Shown here piece after piece: positions 52,530-61,046 of a stretch of DNA of 64,000 nt (the first letter of the stretch is position 1; every line of letters begins with the position of its first letter). The position numbers and the translations under genes are program-made. The notes under the pieces were generated by a model. The model saw nothing but the letters and a program-made list of their open reading frames with translations. It searched no databases and was not told the origin of the DNA. Source of the stretch: Streptomyces sp. NK08204 (GTDB lineage: Bacteria; Actinomycetota; Actinomycetes; Streptomycetales; Streptomycetaceae); the NCBI RefSeq assembly GCF_020400585.1, contig NZ_JAINVF010000005.1, forward strand, positions 62,001-126,000, given 5' to 3'.

Positions 52530-54293
52530 TTACTTCGGCTGCGGCTTGCGGATGTTCAGGTGCAGCTCGCGCAGGCGGGTCTCGTCCAGCTCCGTCGGCG
52601 CGCCCATCATCAGGTCCTGGGCGTTGCCGTTGAGCGGGAAGGCGATCGTCTCGCGGATGTTGGGCTCGTCCGCGAGGAGCATGACGATGCGGTCCACGCC
52701 GGGGGCGATGCCGCCGTGCGGCGGGGCGCCGAAGCGGAACGCGCGCAGCATGCCCGCGAACTTCTCCTCCACCGTCTCGTGGTCGTAGCCCGCGATCTCG
52801 AAGGCCTTGAGCATGACCTCCGGGTCGTGGTTCCGGATCGCGCCGGAGGACAGCTCGACGCCGTTGCAGACGATGTCGTACTGCCAGCCCAGGATGTCCA
52901 GGGGGTCCTGGGTCTGCAGGGCCTCCAGGCCGCCCTGCGGCATGGAGAACGGGTTGTGCGAGAAGTCGATCGCGCCGGTCTCCTCGTCCCGCTCGTACAT
53001 CGGGAAGTCGACGATCCAGCAGAAGCGGAAGACGCCCTCCTCGAAGTGGCCGGCCCGGCGGGCGGCTTCCACCCGCACCGCGCCCATGACCTTGGAGACC
53101 TCGTCGAACTCGCCCGCACCGAAGAAGACGGCGTGGCCGGGGGCCAGGGACAGGCGCTTGGTCAGCTCGGCGACGTTCTTCTCGGTGAGGAACTTCGCGA
53201 TCGGGCCGGACAGGGCGCCGTCCTCGCCGACGCGGACCCACGCCAGGCCCTTGGCGCCCAGCGAGACGGCGAACTCGCCGAGCTGGTCGAAGAACTTGCG
53301 CGGCTGGTCCTGGACCGCCGGCACCGGCAGGGCACGCACGTGCTTGCCGGCGAAGGCCTTGAACTCCGAGGCCTCGAAGACGTCGGTGATGTCGACCAGC
53401 TCCAGCTTGGCGCGCAGGTCCGGCTTGTCGGAGCCGTACTTCAGCATCGCCTCGCGGAACGGGATCCGCGGGAAGGGGGAGGTGACGTGGCGGCCACCGC
53501 CGAACTCCTCGAACAGCTCGGTCATCAGCTGCTCGACCGGCTGGAAGATGTCCTCCTGCTCGACGAAGCTCATCTCGATGTCGAGCTGGTAGAACTCGCC
53601 CGGCGAGCGGTCGGCGCGGGCGTCCTCGTCGCGGAAGCAGGGCGCGATCTGGAAGTAGCGGTCGAAGCCGGAGATCATGAGCAGCTGCTTGAACTGCTGC
53701 GGGGCCTGCGGCAGGGCGTAGAACTTGCCCGGGTGCACACGGGAGGGGACCACGTAGTCACGGGCGCCCTCGGGGGAGGTGGCGGACAGGATCGGCGTCG
53801 CCATCTCGTTGAAGCCCATCGCGGCCATCTTGTGCCGCATCGCGGAGATCACGGCCGTGCGCAGCATGATGTTGCGGTGCATGCGCTCGCGGCGCAGGTC
53901 CAGGAAGCGGTACTCCAGGCGCCGCTCCTCGTTGACCCCGTCCTCGGTGTTGATCGTGAAGGGCAGCGGGGCGGCGGCACCCAGCAGCTCGACCGCGCCG
54001 ACCTCGACCTCGATCTCGCCGGTGGGCAGGTCGGGGTTGACGTTCTCGGTTCCACGTGAAACAACGCGGCCGTCGACGCGGACCGTGGACTCCTTGGAAA
54101 TCTTGTCCAGGGCCTCGTACGCGGGCGTGCCGGGGCGGGCGACCAGCTGCGTGATGCCGTAGTGGTCGCGCAGATCGATGAAGAGGATGCCGCCCAGGTC
54201 GCGCCGATTGTGCAGCCAGCCACTCAGCCGGACGTCGGTGCCGACGTCAGAGGCGCGGAGCTGGCCGCAGGTGTGGGACCTGTAGCGATGCAT
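52530..54293 (-). CDS. aspS: Aspartyl-tRNA synthetase
   Basis: 587 residues, full bacterial type: OB-fold anticodon domain (about 1-105), class II core with motif 2 [21 protein letters not shown], a GAD insertion domain (about 290-420), and motif 3 [13 protein letters not shown] near the C-terminus. Actinobacterial members of this type often also charge tRNA-Asn when a GatCAB amidotransferase is present; that cannot be judged here. ATG 54293. An overlapping 18-codon frame starts 10 nt upstream (54303), and a parS-like 14-mer lies within codons 78-82. Confidence 0.97.
   Translation of the reverse strand: MHRYRSHTCGQLRASDVGTDVRLSGWLHNRRDLGGILFIDLRDHYGITQLVARPGTPAYEALDKISKESTVRVDGRVVSRGTENVNPDLPTGEIEVEVGAVELLGAAAPLPFTINTEDGVNEERRLEYRFLDLRRERMHRNIMLRTAVISAMRHKMAAMGFNEMATPILSATSPEGARDYVVPSRVHPGKFYALPQAPQQFKQLLMISGFDRYFQIAPCFRDEDARADRSPGEFYQLDIEMSFVEQEDIFQPVEQLMTELFEEFGGGRHVTSPFPRIPFREAMLKYGSDKPDLRAKLELVDITDVFEASEFKAFAGKHVRALPVPAVQDQPRKFFDQLGEFAVSLGAKGLAWVRVGEDGALSGPIAKFLTEKNVAELTKRLSLAPGHAVFFGAGEFDEVSKVMGAVRVEAARRAGHFEEGVFRFCWIVDFPMYERDEETGAIDFSHNPFSMPQGGLEALQTQDPLDILGWQYDIVCNGVELSSGAIRNHDPEVMLKAFEIAGYDHETVEEKFAGMLRAFRFGAPPHGGIAPGVDRIVMLLADEPNIRETIAFPLNGNAQDLMMGAPTELDETRLRELHLNIRKPQPK
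54049..54062. promoter_or_regulatory. parS (ParB-binding) site
   Basis: GTTCCACGTGAAAC, one mismatch from the Streptomyces parS consensus GTTTCACGTGAAAC. Located inside aspS. Streptomyces parS sites cluster around oriC, so this orients the window to the origin-proximal core. Confidence 0.75.
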
Positions 54294-54470
54294 CGTCGTT
54301 CATCGTCCTTCGTGGTGGGGTTGGCTCCTGCCCGGGCGCTGGGCCCCGGCGGGAACGGGCACGGGGCCCGGACCCATCAAGGGTACCGGGCACCCGAGAT
54401 CGGCTCCCCGCCATTACCGTCGGGCCGGCCAGGGTGGCATTCATCGGGCAGGTGTTCCTAAAGTGGGGCA

Positions 54471-56642
54471 ATGCGCACAGGCGAGCCCCTCCCGTCCGTC
54501 GGGGTCGTCCTCGCCGCCCTCGCGACCGGGCTGTGGCACTGGGACACGGCCGCCGGCCTGGTCACCGTGGACGCGGAGGCGGCGCGGCTGCTGGGGCTGC
54601 CCGCGGAGGCGACCACCCTCACGGAGGCCCAGACCCGGGCCCGGCTGCATCCGGTCGACTGGAACGAGATCACCGGGGTGGTCCCGATGGCCGTCGCCGA
54701 GGGCACGCTCGCCGAGGTACGCGTCCGCATCATGGACGAGCAGGGCAACGTCCTGCGGGTCGTCCGCAGCCGCTCGAAACCGTCCTACGACCCCGAGTGT
54801 CAGGCGTACGAGCTGGTCGGCACCCTCCAGGAGGTCACCGAGCCGGCCCCGGGCACGCGGGCCGCCCGCAGCGCGGTCACCGGTGACTGGCGGCGCTCAC
54901 GGGAGGCGTTCCTGCTGGACGCGGGCCGGGCGCTGGCCGAGGCACGCTCCACGGCCGAGGTGCTCCGGGTGGTCGGCGGCCTGTCGATGCCGGGGTTCTC
55001 CCCGGACGGGCTCGTGGTCTTCGGGGTGGAGGGCGACCGGCTGACGATCATCGGCCAGCACGGGCACCGGCCCGGCGCCATGAGCGCCTTCTCGCACATG
55101 CCGCTGACCACCAGCTATCCGGCGGCCGAGGTCGTGCGAACCGGCCGCGCCGTGTATCTGTCCTCCCCCGCGGAGTACAAGGCCCGCTACCCGGCGACCT
55201 GGCCGCTCGCCCGGCACTTCGGCCGCCGCTCGTGGGCCTTCATGCCGCTGACGGTGGCCGGACGCACGATGGGTGCCTGGATGGCCGCCTTCACCTATCC
55301 GGTGGCCTTCACCCCGGACGAGCGCGCCGTCCTGGCCACGGTGGCCCGGATGCTCGCCCAGGCCCTGTCGCGGGCCGGCGCCCAGGAGGAGGAGCGGGAG
55401 CTGACGGAGGGCCTGCAGCGCTCCATGCTGCCCACGCTGGGCCCCGCGATACCGGGCATGCGGGTGGCCGCCCGCTACATCCCGACCGGCGGCGGCCTCC
55501 AGGTCGGCGGCGACTGGTACGACATGATCCCGCTGCCCTCCGGGCGCTTCGCGCTGGTCATAGGGGACGTACAGGGCCATGACGTACGGGCGGCGGGCCT
55601 GATGGGGCAGCTCAGGATCGCCCTGCGCGCCTACGCGTCCGAGGGCCACCGCCCGGACGCCGTCCTCTCCCGGGCCTCCCGCTTCCTGCACGGCATGACC
55701 CATGACCGCCGGAACGGACACCCCGGCCGCGCCGGACACCCCGGCCGCGCCGCACCCCCCGAACCGCGCTTCGCCACCTGCCTGTACGCCGAGGCCGACC
55801 CGGTGAGCGGCCGGCTGGAGATCGCCCGCGCCGGGCATCCGCACCCGGCGATCCGGATGGCCGACGGCACGGTGATACAGCGGCCGACCGCGGGCGGGCT
55901 GCCGCTGGGCATCGACCCGGACGCCGACTACCCGACGACCCGGTTCACGCTGGAGCCCGGCGAGATCATGATGCTGTGCACCGACGGCCTGATCGAGACC
56001 GGCGGGCACGACATGGAGAGCGGCTGGCAGCGCCTTCGCACGATCCTTGAGGACTTCGGCCCGGGCCACGACCCCAACCACGAGCACGGCCTGGAGATGC
56101 TGGCCGACACACTGGTGCAGGGCGTGCACGGGCCCTCCTCGCACCACACCACCGGTCCGCTGGCCGACCGCCGCGAGGACGACATAGCACTGCTGCTCCT
56201 GGGCCGGCCCGGGGACGGCTACGGCGCCGCCGTGACGGCACGGTCGGCGGTACGGCGCACGCTGCTGTCGGTGGCGCAGGACGAACCGGACCGGATCGCC
56301 GAGGCCCGCCAGTACGTGCGCGAGCTGCTGCACGACTGGTCCGACGGAGAGCAGGTGGACGCGGCGGTGCTGCTGGTCTCCGAGATGGTCACCAACGTCC
56401 TGGTGCACACCGACGCCGACGCGCTGCTGCTCGCGGAGGTCGCCGGGGAGCCGGGCGGCCGACGGCTCAGGGTGGAGGTCACCGACGCCGGCGACGACCT
56501 GCCGCACAAGCGCCGCCCCGGCGAACTGGCCTCCTCCGGCCGCGGTCTGATGCTGGTCGAACTGCTCGCGCACGGATGGGGAGTGGATCCGCGGGGCGAG
56601 GGCAAGAGCATCTGGTTCGAACTCTTCGAGAAGTACTACTGA
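54471..56642 (+). CDS. Multidomain SpoIIE-type phosphatase (PAS-GAF-PP2C-HATPase)
   Basis: 723 residues. PAS-like domain (about 10-120, GLWHWDTAAGLVTVD), GAF (about 145-300), SpoIIE/PP2C (about 320-570, with GGDWYDMIPLPSGRFALVIGDVQGHD and CTDGLIETGG) and a C-terminal anti-sigma-type HATPase (about 590-718, SEMVTNVLVHTDAD, GRGLMLVELLAHGWGV). The same protein carries phosphatase and RsbW-like kinase modules, an arrangement frequent in Streptomyces that may set the phosphorylation state of anti-anti-sigma proteins. A TAAAGT box 6 nt before the ATG suggests a leaderless mRNA. Divergent from aspS. Confidence 0.92.
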   Translation: MRTGEPLPSVGVVLAALATGLWHWDTAAGLVTVDAEAARLLGLPAEATTLTEAQTRARLHPVDWNEITGVVPMAVAEGTLAEVRVRIMDEQGNVLRVVRSRSKPSYDPECQAYELVGTLQEVTEPAPGTRAARSAVTGDWRRSREAFLLDAGRALAEARSTAEVLRVVGGLSMPGFSPDGLVVFGVEGDRLTIIGQHGHRPGAMSAFSHMPLTTSYPAAEVVRTGRAVYLSSPAEYKARYPATWPLARHFGRRSWAFMPLTVAGRTMGAWMAAFTYPVAFTPDERAVLATVARMLAQALSRAGAQEEERELTEGLQRSMLPTLGPAIPGMRVAARYIPTGGGLQVGGDWYDMIPLPSGRFALVIGDVQGHDVRAAGLMGQLRIALRAYASEGHRPDAVLSRASRFLHGMTHDRRNGHPGRAGHPGRAAPPEPRFATCLYAEADPVSGRLEIARAGHPHPAIRMADGTVIQRPTAGGLPLGIDPDADYPTTRFTLEPGEIMMLCTDGLIETGGHDMESGWQRLRTILEDFGPGHDPNHEHGLEMLADTLVQGVHGPSSHHTTGPLADRREDDIALLLLGRPGDGYGAAVTARSAVRRTLLSVAQDEPDRIAEARQYVRELLHDWSDGEQVDAAVLLVSEMVTNVLVHTDADALLLAEVAGEPGGRRLRVEVTDAGDDLPHKRRPGELASSGRGLMLVELLAHGWGVDPRGEGKSIWFELFEKYY

Positions 56643-56650
56643 CCCGGCCG

Positions 56651-56735
56651 CCCTTCCCAGCCACGCTGCCCAGCCGCCCTTCCCGGCCGCGCTGCCCAGC
56701 CGCGCTGCCCAGCCGCGTTGCCCAGCGCTCTGCCC
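56651..56735. repeat. Imperfect 13-bp tandem repeats
   Basis: Diverged copies of a CCGCGCTGCCCAG-like unit fill the space between the SpoIIE-type gene and the convergent AI-2E permease. Confidence 0.65.
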
Positions 56736-56742
56736 GGCCGGC

Positions 56743-57810
56743 TCACTCGGCCGGTCTGCCGGCCGACTCGCTCTGCGCGTAGTGGTTCCGCAGCTCCTGT
56801 ACGACCCCGAAGGCCGCGGCGGTCAGCGGTACGGCGAGCAGCATGCCGAGGATGCCCGCGACCGAGGCGCCCGCGGTGATCGCCAGCAACACCGCGGCCG
56901 GGTGCATCTGCACGGTCCGGCTCTGGATCACCGGCTGCAGCACATGCCCCTCCAGCACCTGCACGGCGAGCACGACACCGAGCGCCCACAGGGCGATGAC
57001 GAAGCCCCGGTCGGCGAGCGCGACCAGCACGGCCACCGCGCCGGAGATGAAGGCACCGAGGTAGGGGATGTAGGCGCCGACGAACACGAGCGCGCCGAGC
57101 CCGACCGCACCGGGCACCTGGAGGATCAGCAGGCCGAGGGTGATGCACGCCGCGTCGATGAGGGCGATGACAGTCGTCCCGCGCATGAACCCCTCGACCG
57201 CCTGGAAGGCACGGCGTGCGATGGCCTCCAGGGTGTCGGCGCTGTCGCCGGGGGCGCAGGCACGCAGGCCCGCGACGGCGCGCCCGGAGTCGCGCAGGAA
57301 GAAGAAGACGAGCAGCAGCGCGAGGACGGCCATCGCCAGGAACTCGCCGACGACACTGACCCCGCTGATGACGTTGGAGGCGGCTGTCCCGCCGAACTTG
57401 CCGAGCAGCCGGCGCGCGTTGGCGGCGAGGTCGTCGAGACTGGTCCCGGCGGCCCCGAAGTGCCGGGTGAGGGACTTGGCGGCGTCTCTCAGGGAAGTGA
57501 TGATCTGGTCGCCGGTGTCGATGAGCGCGGCGACGACGATGTAGACCGCGCCGCCGACGACGGCCAGTACGGCGACACAGGTGAGCCCTGCCGCCACCGA
57601 GGGTGTCACCCTGGCCCGCACCAGCCGCCGGTACAACGGCCCGAGCAGCGCGGTCCCGAGCAGCGCGAGCAGCACCGGGGTGACAGCCGCGCGGAACTCG
57701 GCGCACAGCTGCACAGCGACCCAGCCGACCCCGGCGACGAGCAGCAGCACGGCGCACCAGGCGGCAAGACGGCGAACGGGCGCGGGCAGCAGGTCCGGTG
57801 GCGTGGACAT
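56743..57810 (-). CDS. AI-2E family transporter (PerM-like)
   Basis: 355 residues, about 8 membrane helices: pairs at about 18-60, 70-95, 155-178, and a cluster from about 215 to 335. The middle loop (about 95-155) is cytoplasmic or external and helical. Conserved wording includes GAYIPYLGAFISGAVAVLVAL and LEGHVLQPVIQSRTVQMHPAAVLLAITAGASVAGILGMLLAVP, diagnostic for the family. Members are proposed exporters of AI-2 or sodium/proton antiporters; the true substrate in Streptomyces is not known. Confidence 0.93.
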   Translation of the reverse strand: MSTPPDLLPAPVRRLAAWCAVLLLVAGVGWVAVQLCAEFRAAVTPVLLALLGTALLGPLYRRLVRARVTPSVAAGLTCVAVLAVVGGAVYIVVAALIDTGDQIITSLRDAAKSLTRHFGAAGTSLDDLAANARRLLGKFGGTAASNVISGVSVVGEFLAMAVLALLLVFFFLRDSGRAVAGLRACAPGDSADTLEAIARRAFQAVEGFMRGTTVIALIDAACITLGLLILQVPGAVGLGALVFVGAYIPYLGAFISGAVAVLVALADRGFVIALWALGVVLAVQVLEGHVLQPVIQSRTVQMHPAAVLLAITAGASVAGILGMLLAVPLTAAAFGVVQELRNHYAQSESAGRPAE

Positions 57811-57899
57811 GCGCCCATGCCACCACGGCCGCCGAGGGCCCGCCTGTCGTAGGACCCACCCAGGTGACAGGCCGTCAACTCGGACGTAGGCTCGCCGTC

Positions 57900-58298
57900 G
57901 TGATCGACTCGACCACCCATGTCCGTGTGGCCCGGCCCTCGCGGGATCTCGCCGCTGCCGAGCACTTCTACGTGACCGGACTCGGACTCGACGTACTGTG
58001 GCGGACCACCGAACGGGTGCCGGGCGAGCACGACCTGCTGATGGTCGGCCCGCCCGGCGGGTCCTGGCACCTCGAACTCACCCACGACCCCGAGCAGCCG
58101 ATGGAGCCCACCCCGACCGTGGAGGACCTGTTCGTGGTCTACCTGGGCGCCCCGGTCGACGAGGCTCTGGTCGAGCGCCTGGTCGCCGCCGGGGGAGCCC
58201 GGGTCCCCGCACACAACCCGTACTGGGACGTGCACGGGGTGACGGTCGCCGACCCGGACGGCTACCGCCTGGTGCTGTGCTCGCGCACCTGGGGCTGA
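57900..58298 (+). CDS. VOC (glyoxalase-like) family protein
   Basis: 132 residues. The GTG start lies 7 nt after a TAGGCT box (leaderless). Two VOC half-modules: THVRVARPSRDLAAAEHFYVTGLGLDVLW and, after a hinge, the second ending DVHGVTVADPDGYRLVLCSR with a conserved Asp-Pro-Asp-Gly. His and Glu metal-ligand positions (THV..., WHLELTHD) are present, so it could be an active metalloenzyme. Divergent from the AI-2E permease and convergent with pirin. Confidence 0.88.
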   Translation: MIDSTTHVRVARPSRDLAAAEHFYVTGLGLDVLWRTTERVPGEHDLLMVGPPGGSWHLELTHDPEQPMEPTPTVEDLFVVYLGAPVDEALVERLVAAGGARVPAHNPYWDVHGVTVADPDGYRLVLCSRTWG

Positions 58299-58303
58299 CG
58301 GCG

Positions 58304-58320
58304 GCCGGCTGACAGCCGGC
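58304..58320. terminator. Short bidirectional hairpin
   Basis: GCCGGCT-GAC-AGCCGGC, 7-bp stem, between the convergent VOC and pirin genes. Confidence 0.5.
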
Positions 58321-58326
58321 GGAGGG

Positions 58327-59298
58327 TCAGATGCCGCCCTCGGACATCCCGTGCACGGCCGGTACGGTTCCCAGCCGGCCCTTCTGGAAGTCCTCGAAGG
58401 CCTGCATCAGCTCTTCCTTGGTGTTCATGACGAACGGGCCGTAGTGGGCCATCGGCTCCCGGATCGGCTGTCCGCCGAGGAGGACGACCTCCAGGTCCGG
58501 CGTGTGCGAGTCCTGCTGCTCGTCCGCGCGGACGGTCAGCGAGGACCCGGCGCCGAAGACGGCGGTCTGGCCCATGTGGACCGGGCGCCGCTCGGCGCCG
58601 ACCGCACCGCGGCCCGCGAGGACGTACGCGAGACCGTTGAAGTCCTCCCGCCAGGGCAGGGTGATCTCCGCGCCCGGGGCGAGGGTCGCGTGGATCATCG
58701 TGATCGGCGTGTGCGTGATGCCGGGGCCCTGGTGGCCGTCCAGCTCACCGGCGATGACACGCAGCAGCGCGCCGCCGTCGGGGGAGGTGAGGAGCTGGAC
58801 CTGGCCGCCCCGGATGTCCTGGTACCTCGGAGCCATCATCTTGTCCTTGGCGGGCAGGTTCACCCACAGCTGCAGGCCGTGGAAGAGACCGCCGGACACC
58901 ACCAGGTGCTCGGGCGGGGCCTCGATGTGCAGCAGGCCGGAGCCCGCCGTCATCCACTGGGTGTCGCCGTTGGTGATGGTGCCGCCACCGCCGTTGGAGT
59001 CCTGGTGGTCGAAGACGCCGTCGATGATGTAGGTGACGGTCTCGAAGCCCCGGTGCGGGTGCCAGGGGGTGCCCTTGGGCTCGCCCGGCGCGTACTCCAC
59101 CTCGCCCATCTGGTCCATCATGATGAACGGGTCGAGGTGGCGGTAGTTGATCCCGGCGAACGCCCGGCGCACCGGGAAGCCCTCGCCCTCGTAACCGCCC
59201 GGAGCGGTCGTGACGGTCAGCACGGGGCGTGCCACGGCGTCGGCGGGCGCGGTCACACGGGGCAGCGTCAGCGGGTTCTCGACGGTCACTGCAGGCAT
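58327..59298 (-). CDS. Pirin family protein
   Basis: 323 residues, two cupin domains. The N-terminal cupin carries the Fe-binding set: HPHRGFETVTYIIDG with two His, and GLLHIEAPP with His and Glu. The C-terminal cupin (about 170-290) lacks metal ligands, as usual. Bacterial pirins have been described as quercetin dioxygenases and as redox-linked regulators of metabolism. AAGGAGGT 8 nt before the ATG. The promoter region contains TTGAgcgTTGAA direct half-sites that may bind a redox repressor. Confidence 0.93.
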   Translation of the reverse strand: MPAVTVENPLTLPRVTAPADAVARPVLTVTTAPGGYEGEGFPVRRAFAGINYRHLDPFIMMDQMGEVEYAPGEPKGTPWHPHRGFETVTYIIDGVFDHQDSNGGGGTITNGDTQWMTAGSGLLHIEAPPEHLVVSGGLFHGLQLWVNLPAKDKMMAPRYQDIRGGQVQLLTSPDGGALLRVIAGELDGHQGPGITHTPITMIHATLAPGAEITLPWREDFNGLAYVLAGRGAVGAERRPVHMGQTAVFGAGSSLTVRADEQQDSHTPDLEVVLLGGQPIREPMAHYGPFVMNTKEELMQAFEDFQKGRLGTVPAVHGMSEGGI

Positions 59299-59366
59299 GG
59301 TGGGTACCTCCTTGGTACGCCCAGTTTAGTTGAGCGTTGAACTTCTCGCCAGGTGTAACAGAAGAA

Positions 59367-59390
59367 GCCCGGAGGGAATTCCCTCCGGGC
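59367..59390. terminator. Fully palindromic hairpin
   Basis: 24-bp palindrome GCCCGGAGGG-AATT-CCCTCCGGGC just past the stop of the next minus-strand gene; likely its terminator. Confidence 0.75.
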
Positions 59391-59402
59391 CCTCCGTCCG
59401 GC

Positions 59403-60263
59403 CTACGCGAACAGGGGCGCCAGCCCCGTAGCGACCATCTCGAGACCGATCGCCGTCATGGGCGCTCCGAGCAGCAGGGCGAGAAGCAGCCCGGCCAGCA
59501 GGTGCCCCACCGTGCCACGGCCGACCTTGGCGGTGCCGCCAGGATCGTCCGGGTCGTAGAGGATCTCGACCTCCACTCCGCCGCCTTCGGGTCCACTGCG
59601 CCGGTGCGGCTCACCGAGGGCGTCCTCGTACGCGTAGACGTACTCGGTTCTCCTGTCGTCCCCGTCACCCAGCTCGTACGTGCCCACGAGCCGCCCCGCG
59701 ACCACGATGCCCCGCCGGCCCAGCACCAGGGCGTCGCGCACCATGCGCAGACCGCCCCTCAGCGGCAGCACACCGACCGTTGTCATCATCGGGCTCAGCA
59801 GCCAGGAGACCTGAGCCTGCTCCCCCGCGTCACGTGCCACCAGGAGCACGGTGATCACCCCGAAGAGCGCCGCAGCGAGCCCGCCCAGCGCCCACCGCGC
59901 CACATTCCGGGGTTCCAGCCCCGGGCGCTCCATCGGCGTGACCGTCACCAGCGCCGCCCCGTCCCGGCTCGGCTCGCCGGCGGCCCGCACGGGCAGTGCG
60001 CGGCGCACCGCCTCGGCGAACTCCCGCACGGCGGGTGCACTGCCGGAGGTGAGGGCGTAGGCCGCCCTGCCGGGGGAGGCCGAGGTCAGGACGACGACCA
60101 GCTCACGCCCCCTGCGCCCGCGTACGTCGACGCGCTCGATCGCGGAGACGGGTATTTCGCGGCGCACACCCCCCGACTCCAGCAGCAGCGCCCCGGAACG
60201 CAGCCGGGCAACAGAACGCCGCCGGCCGTACAGGACCAGCGGCGAGGTGTCGGCTGAGGCCAT
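59403..60263 (-). CDS. Membrane protein with N-terminal PH-like/DUF3592-like region
   Basis: 286 residues. The first 100 residues form a small beta-rich soluble domain (VLYGRRRSVARLRSGALLLES, AIERVDVRG). Two central helices (about 122-142 and 150-170), a second soluble beta segment (about 180-245) and a C-terminal helix (about 252-282) follow. ATG lies 6 nt after a TACCGT box on the minus strand, so probably leaderless. Function unknown; layout recalls DUF3592-type envelope proteins. Confidence 0.75.
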   Translation of the reverse strand: MASADTSPLVLYGRRRSVARLRSGALLLESGGVRREIPVSAIERVDVRGRRGRELVVVLTSASPGRAAYALTSGSAPAVREFAEAVRRALPVRAAGEPSRDGAALVTVTPMERPGLEPRNVARWALGGLAAALFGVITVLLVARDAGEQAQVSWLLSPMMTTVGVLPLRGGLRMVRDALVLGRRGIVVAGRLVGTYELGDGDDRRTEYVYAYEDALGEPHRRSGPEGGGVEVEILYDPDDPGGTAKVGRGTVGHLLAGLLLALLLGAPMTAIGLEMVATGLAPLFA

Positions 60264-60308
60264 GCGGAAACGGTAGGCGAGCCGTGCGACCGGAAGGAGC
60301 GGTTCGGC

Positions 60309-60797
60309 TCAGCCGCCGCCGTACATCCGGCGCATCGCGAAGTCGACCATCTGCTCGACCGCCTTCGCGTCGAAGACGATCCGGTGCTCGCCCTCCATGT
60401 CCAGGACGAAGCCGTAGCCGGTCGGCAGCAGGTCGATCACCTCGGCACCGGTGATCACGAAGTACTTGGACTCCTTGCCCGCGTACCGGCGCAGCTCCTT
60501 CAGCGAGGTGAACATGGGGATCACCGGCTGCTGGGTGTTGTGCAGGGCGAGGAAGCCGGGGGTGTCGCCGCGCGGGCAGTACACCTTGGACGTGGCGAAG
60601 ATCTGCTGGAAGTCCTCGGCCGACATCTGGCCCGTGGTGAACGCGCGCACCGCGTCCGCGAGCGAGGGCGGCGACGGCTCGGGGTACAGCGGCGGCTGCT
60701 GGCCGTACCCGCCGACACCGCCCGGCATCTGCTGCTGCGGCGGGGCGTACTGCTGCTGTGCGGCGCCCCCGTCCATGGGCTGGCCGTATCCGTACAT
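60309..60797 (-). CDS. SseB-like protein
   Basis: 162 residues. N-terminal Gln/Pro/Gly-rich disordered segment (1-50), then an SseB N-terminal-type domain: LADAVRAFTTGQMSAEDFQQIFATSKVYCPRG, LHNTQQPVIPMFTSLKELRRY, ITGAEVIDLLPTGYGFVLDMEGEHRIVFD. Start at 60797: the ATG follows a TACGCT box by 7 nt (leaderless); the longer frame upstream is unsupported. In enterobacteria SseB enhances serine sensitivity, but in actinobacteria its role is unknown. Confidence 0.85.
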   Translation of the reverse strand: MYGYGQPMDGGAAQQQYAPPQQQMPGGVGGYGQQPPLYPEPSPPSLADAVRAFTTGQMSAEDFQQIFATSKVYCPRGDTPGFLALHNTQQPVIPMFTSLKELRRYAGKESKYFVITGAEVIDLLPTGYGFVLDMEGEHRIVFDAKAVEQMVDFAMRRMYGGG

Positions 60798-60954
60798 GGG
60801 CGCAAGCGTACCGAGCCGCCGCGCCGCCCGAACGGCCCGCGGCGGTAACCGCCCAGCCCCGGCCGGCCGCCGGAGCACGCGGGGTTGCCCGCAGGGACGC
60901 CATGGGCCGAGGCTTGAGCCTCGTCACAGATACCGGGGCAGGGTTGCGTCTTAT

Positions 60955-60966
60955 TACCGGCGGGTA
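60955..60966. promoter_or_regulatory. TACC-GGCG-GGTA dyad, candidate TetR/FadR-type operator
   Basis: Lies 92 nt before the acyl-CoA dehydrogenase start at 61047, in the promoter zone. TACC...GGTA dyads are widespread upstream of actinobacterial fatty-acid catabolism genes controlled by TetR-family repressors. Confidence 0.55.
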
Positions 60967-61046
60967 GCATCATCTAGCTACTTGCTGGTACCTGAACAAG
61001 GCGCGAGGAGTCAGTGCCTCGCCGATCCCTCTACGGAGCCGTCACC

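Noticed and set aside
59824..59843. Second parS (TCACGTG core)
   Set aside because: Only the central CACGTG matches; flanks deviate at several positions from the 14-bp consensus.
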